From NCBI GenBank assembly GCA_032164245.1, contig JAVMKO010000003.1:43216890-43280889 (forward strand): a stretch of DNA of 64,000 nt, given 5' to 3'. Within the stretch, counting starts at the first letter, position 1. Each line of letters begins with the position of its first letter. Both the position numbers and the translations under genes were made by a program. Below, one piece after another: positions 59,481-64,000 of the stretch. Source of the DNA: Sternotherus odoratus. Lineage: Eukaryota; Chordata; Testudines; Kinosternidae. The notes beneath the pieces are model-generated. The model searched no databases. It was given only the letters and a program-made list of their open reading frames with translations, and had not been told where the DNA came from.

Positions 59481-61143
59481 GTCCTCTAGGATATGGCGAT
59501 TTTAGTGACACTGCCAGTAAGTGGTGAAGCATCAAATTGAGAGTCCCTCCCTGCCCCAGCCATGCTTAGTGAGAGCACAATCTCCTTCTTGAATGCACAC
59601 AGATGGTGAAGGTATAGAGAGCTCTGTTTCAGGCTCCTCTTCACTGAGAACTCAAACTTTTGAAAATGTTGGTCACAGAGACTTTGTGGTGTTGGTGAGA
59701 TCAGAACCAGCTGCTAAGGTTTCTCATTCAAGAATTAAACTGTAGTCTTTAATTTTGAAGCTCAAAGAAAGGCCACCAGTAAGTTTATCATAACTTCAAA
59801 CCCATATGTCTCAGCCTTCGCTTTTCCTGGGTGTTTCTAAAGATAGAGACGCTCTGGCATGCTAGTGAGCTCTTCCTCCTTATCAAAGCCAATAAAACCC
59901 AACACACAATCGATTCTGGGGTGTGAACATTTTACTAAACTTCAGTCTCCAACCTCAATTCCTCTTACAACTTAAGACATTGATCTGCAAAGTCAGCAGG
60001 CTTTGGTCAGGATGCTGAAATTGGTCAGGATGCTGAAATTGGACCTTGGAAAAACTGCTACCCTGGATGAGAGAAAAGCCAATGGACTATAAGTGCTTTA
60101 TGTCAGGGAGGACAAAAACCTCAGTTTTATTGTAACCCCGTTTTGTTCCATGTCATCACAGATGAACCAGAACCATATTCTCTGCCTTCTAAGGACCTAT
60201 ATGGAAAGACAGAAGGGCTGGTAAAGAATCATTTTTTGTGACAGCTGGAGGGTCCAGCAAGCCTGTCAGGTCTAATACAATCAAATTCTGGATTGAATCT
60301 CACATAGGAAGTGCTGGTATAGACATGCAAAATTTGGAATCCTCTCAATTCAGGGGAGTATCAGAAACTACTGTAGCCAGCACAGAATGTGACGTTTGCT
60401 ACCATTATCTCTGCAGACATTGGTTCAGAGATAGGCCCTTTGTGAAACACTATTAGGGACAAGCAAAACCTGGAAATGCCAACTCTCAGATCCTAGGAAG
60501 TACTTATTTCTCATATATAAACAATAATGATTTAATTATCAAATGTATAGAAAAAATATTACAAATTAAATTATGTTAACAGTAGGTAAATCTGTTTACT
60601 TGAGGCCATGAACAGCATAGGCCAGATTTTGGTTCTCAATTATACTAATGTAAATCTGGAATAACCCTATTCGCATATTAGAGTTAATTACAAACGTAAA
60701 TGTAGAGTAAGAGCAAAATTTAGTTCACTTTTTCCCTGCCCTCATGTAAACATAGATTTCCATGGTGTATACATAGGTGGAGTAATTTCTTCCTCTTATA
60801 TACATGCACATTGTTCTGGTGTATGTCTGGGTCTTTTGTTTTCTCCTGCCCTTATAGAAAGACCTCAAGAGGCACCAGAGAGAGATAGTGAGCCCTCTTA
60901 CATCTGCTGCCTCCCCAGAAGTTTTGTATGAGGATAGTCTTTATTTTCTGGAACCACTAATGGAAATTTTCTTGTTTGGAACTTTCTTACAGGTTCTCTT
61001 CTAACTCTCTTCAGAGGGGAGTTTCTGTTACCTGAGGGTTTAAGTTTTACCAATTTCTTACACTTAATCAGAAGAATGGGTTGTTTCTAACATATCTATA
61101 TGGGTCTCACTGTGTTTTTGGATATGTGTGACAAAAGTGTATT
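59481..61143. other. Intergenic, one 18-bp duplication
   Basis: An exact 18-bp tandem pair 'ggtcaggatgctgaaatt' occupies 60005-60022 and 60023-60040. Palindromic-family fragments ('actaatgtaaatctggaata') are at 60620-60720. No genes recognised. Confidence 0.7.
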
Positions 61144-61276
61144 TATAGGTGCTGGAACTAAGAGTGCCGGGGTGAAGTTGTTTCCATTATATACAGGGTT
61201 TACAGTTTGTTTCAATGGCTCTCAGCTCCCCCCCCCCCTCCTTCCCCCCAATTATATCATTGTTCCAGCACCCCAA
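61144..61276. mobile_element. 133-bp TIR element with 'GGTGCTGGAAC' ends
   Basis: 'taggtgctggaac' (61145-61157) and 'gttccagcacccc' (61262-61274) are inverted repeats matching at 11 of 13. The interior has 'gaagttgtttccattatata' and 'cagggtttacagtttgtttc', then a ten-base C-run. Too short to code; likely a MITE. Confidence 0.75.
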
Positions 61277-62517
61277 GTATATTACTATATTTCTAATTTT
61301 GAGACACTAAAATGTCTTTATTCCAGGCACTGCCATTTATTTCAAAATCAAAGATGCTGCAAAAATAAGACACCTCAAAATGCCACACTTATGTTGGGTG
61401 TGAAGAATTAACCTCCTCACAGCTGATGAAGCAAAGGGCGAAAGATACAAAAAGGCTACCCAGTAATATAACTACTCAATTCACTCCATTCTCAGTAGCT
61501 TAAACAGAACGGGAGAAAATTGGAGAGCCTTTGCTTATTTTAGTGATCACTGATCTGAAGCAGAACTCACTATATGCGGAGACTGAAGGGTTTCAGCTTT
61601 ATTTAAAAAATCTTTTTGAAAAGTCAGGCTGGATGGGAAGAGCAATTGGTCAGAGCAATTGTAAAACATGATGGGCTACTCCAATTATATACAAAATAGA
61701 CCAGAGCAGAAGTTAGCCAAACGTGTCTCCAATATGATGCTGTCACAGACAAGAAGTGGTCTGAAGAGCAAAGTATTGGTAGTATCGTGCCTGCTGCTTT
61801 ATGCCCAACTTGGCTGATTATTTAATTCTCTAGGGTAAGAGTCTGACCAACTTGCAAGTAGGCTGTATGCCATTGTAACAGATTGGGCATGAGTCTAAGG
61901 AGCTAGGAAACAATATAAAATATGTGCATCAAATGTTGTGATTCCCAGTGCTTGAAATAACTCTCGGTCCTGAGCTTCCATGCCTCAGAGATAGGACAGG
62001 TGCCAGGAAACTGTAGAAAATTGAAAAAAAGGAAACAGAACTTCCATAGCTGCATGGAGCTTGAATTTGAGCTAATTAAATCAGGTGACATGATGGTCAT
62101 GGGGGAGAGTTATTTAAATCATGTTTCTAAACTCTTTTGTCTCTTCATTGAAAGGCACTGGGGGAAAGGCTAAAACATGCTTTCTTAGACTTTCCAGATA
62201 TGACAGTGAATCAGCGAGCTCTGTGTGAAAATCTGTTCCATGGCCTCCTGCAGTCTTCTGAGTAAGAGCAAATACATGTATTGTGAGTAGAGTCCTCTGT
62301 GACCAAGACACATAAGGGATGAACACATCTTTACGCAGAGTGGTAGAGTCTGGTCTTACTCATGTTGTATAGTGCCAGCATTTTACTACATGAGGAGCTC
62401 TATACAGCCAGATTCAGTTACCCTTACTCACATTAAGTAGCACCTTCCTATTGGACTTTACCATTGCAATCTGTGATGCTACTCTCAAAGTCAGACACTA
62501 CTTACTGTGAGTAAGAC
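61277..62517. other. Intergenic, nothing recognised
   Basis: AT-rich sequence with scattered short frames of up to about 70 aa. Palindromic-family traces ('gtcttactcatgttgtatag') are at 62350-62517. No gene support. Confidence 0.6.
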
Positions 62518-62913
62518 TAAGGCTACGGTTCTGTCATGGAGGTCACGGATTCCATGATTTTCTGGGACCTTTGTGACTTCTTCTGTGGCAGGCCTTGAGC
62601 AGATGTCAGCCGCAGGGCTGCTGGAGCAACGGCTGCCAGAACAGATGACCAGTGGCCAGTCCTAGGGTTGCAGAAACAGCTGACTGACAGGGGCCCTCAG
62701 GGCAGTGGCTGGGATTGGGTCAGCCCATCACAGGAGCAGAAGCATAGCTGGAGCAGCTGCAAGCCCTGGCAGCACTCTGTTTCTACCCCCTTTCCTCCAG
62801 GGTAGTTTTAGTAAAAGTCAGGGACAGATTGCAGGATTCCATGAATTTTTTTTATTGCCCATGACCTGTCCGTGACTTTTACTAAAGATACCTGTGCCAG
62901 AATTGTAGCCTGA
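62518..62913. mobile_element. hAT-like element, copy 2 (relative of 41653-42443)
   Basis: The tips 'taaggctacgg' and 'attgtagcctga' are inverted. The left part 'tgtcatggaggtcacggatt' then 'ccatgattttctgggacctt' and the right part 'tgcccatgacctgtccgtga' then 'cttttactaaagatacctgt' align with the element at 41653-42443. It is about half that length, so the interiors differ by deletion. A clear TSD is not preserved. Minus-strand open frame 62808-63023 runs across its right end and is not a gene. Confidence 0.75.
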
Positions 62914-63499
62914 AGTTTAAGTAGAACACCTAAGCCCATTGAAATCATTGAAGCAAGCTGATAAGTACAGTACTGCTCAGCATAAGGGGGGGCAGAATCT
63001 GGCCCAGAGAAGGCATAAAACAAATGGATTGTATCTTTTCTTTCAGATATTAATGCCTAATGATTCCCTCTCCCTCAGAGATTAATTACCTCTGTGTGCT
63101 GAAAAGCTAGAAGACTCTGATTTCATCATAGGAAACAGCCACTTTCTTTTTTCCTGTCAGTGAAGTGCCCCTTCTGTTATCATCTTAAAGTTAAAAAGAA
63201 GAGCCATCCAGCATTCTGTATCCAACTATTTTTGAGGCTGTGACGTAGTAAAGTTGTGAATAATACAATAATTTCTGTGTTAGGCATGATCCACTCTGGC
63301 TACATAAAAGACTTCTGATGAAATATTTTATTATAATTTTCTTCCCCCAAACAATCAACCACAATTTTTGCTCCTATCAATAAATACTGCCATGACGCAG
63401 CCACTAAAATCAGGTTTTCCACTCCTCCACTAAGTTGTACTTAAAGCTATGTATGCAAAATAAATGTGTACATCCCCCGTGTTTTCCTATTGTTAATCA
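62914..63499. other. Intergenic, nothing recognised
   Basis: A palindromic-family trace ends in 'cagaatctggcccag' near 63006. Otherwise AT-rich and unremarkable. Confidence 0.6.
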
Positions 63500-63965
63500 T
63501 TTTTATTTTTTTTTAGTGAGGATCTAGTGAAATTGGAGACTTCAAGAAATCTAAATCATCCTGAAAAGCAATTTGCCACTCTGCCTGAAGACATGTTTCC
63601 AATCAATGTGTCCTTCCTACAATGATTTATGGATTAGAAACATGGATGATCTTTAAGAAAGAAAAAAAGAAATTGCAACTAAGTGGAGATTAATATAAAA
63701 GGATGTATGCTGAGAATAGCACAGAAAGACAAGGGGGAAAAAATGAGTGCCGTTGACAGGGAAGCAGCATGCAAGACTCATTGGAAAATAATAAGTATAT
63801 GGTTGTGGGCCAGACACTGTGCAGGACAAAATGATAAAAGGTACAGCAGATGAAGTTAATGACACAGAGAGACGTAAACAAAAAGCAATGGTGAGGCAGA
63901 CATAAAAATTGAGAAGAATGATGAAATACAGTGGTAGTCAGCTGCAAGATGGGACTGCATAAGCC
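63500..63965 (+). pseudogene. Decayed RTE-like LINE reverse-transcriptase C-terminal region
   Basis: Codons from 63613 read LPTMIYGLETWMI, resembling the conserved LPxMxYGxExW phrase near the end of RTE-class LINE ORFs. Further on, in other frames, come RMLRIAQKDK-like and WLWARHCAGQ-like stretches, matching the usual RRMLG and KWxWAGHVAR phrases. They are followed by 'gacataaaaattgagaag', where a DIK motif normally stands. Frameshifts and stops separate the pieces, so it is a dead copy. It may extend to the right edge or beyond. Confidence 0.65.
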
Positions 63966-64000
63966 TGGGATAACACATACATGATACTATATACACAAAA

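Overview
The window is vertebrate nuclear DNA. The only protein-coding gene I can support is the 3' part of ADGRB3 (BAI3), a neuronal adhesion G protein-coupled receptor, on the + strand. Eleven coding exons lie between 244 and 46857. Each has canonical AG/GT borders and the reading frame is unbroken across all ten introns. Together they encode about the last 534 residues: the end of TM4, TM5 to TM7, intracellular loop 3, the long cytoplasmic tail, and a C-terminal QTEV PDZ ligand. The promoter, N-terminal ectodomain and GPS/GAIN region lie upstream of the window. Two AATAAA signals, at 47331 and 47464, mark the likely transcript end near 47490.

The non-coding content points to a reptile, most likely a turtle. 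The evidence is CR1/L3-type LINE tails in antisense, MIR/CORE-SINE-like copies, many non-autonomous DNA elements with 'TCTACACT'-type ends, C-rich hAT-like elements, composite repeats with tRNA-like modules, and a high-identity ADGRB3. The species assignment is inference from repeat style and was not tested.

Layout: 1-243 intron; 244-12806 transmembrane-region exons A to E, separated by introns holding a C-rich element (3768-4457), a small TIR element (5240-5468) and microsatellites; 12807-25446 exons F to H, with tRNA-like composite repeats, a 278-bp retroposon bearing a 14-bp target-site duplication (TSD), a CR1 tail and nested TIR elements; 25447-36475 the largest intron, with a TTTAAA-rich inverted array, a GC-extreme hAT-like element with a perfect 8-bp TSD, and an old CR1/L3; 36476-47490 a 36-nt microexon, the exon with the ELMO-binding RKR motif, and the terminal exon with 3' UTR; 47491-64000 intergenic, with no recognisable gene but several TIR elements, two decayed minisatellites and an RTE-like LINE tail at the right edge.

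I found no novel gene system, CRISPR array, operon or structural RNA gene. The most useful observations are (i) in-frame cassette exons that could remove loop-3 or ELMO-binding segments of the receptor and (ii) several well-delimited transposable-element architectures: nested, palindromic, tRNA-module-bearing, or with clean TSDs.
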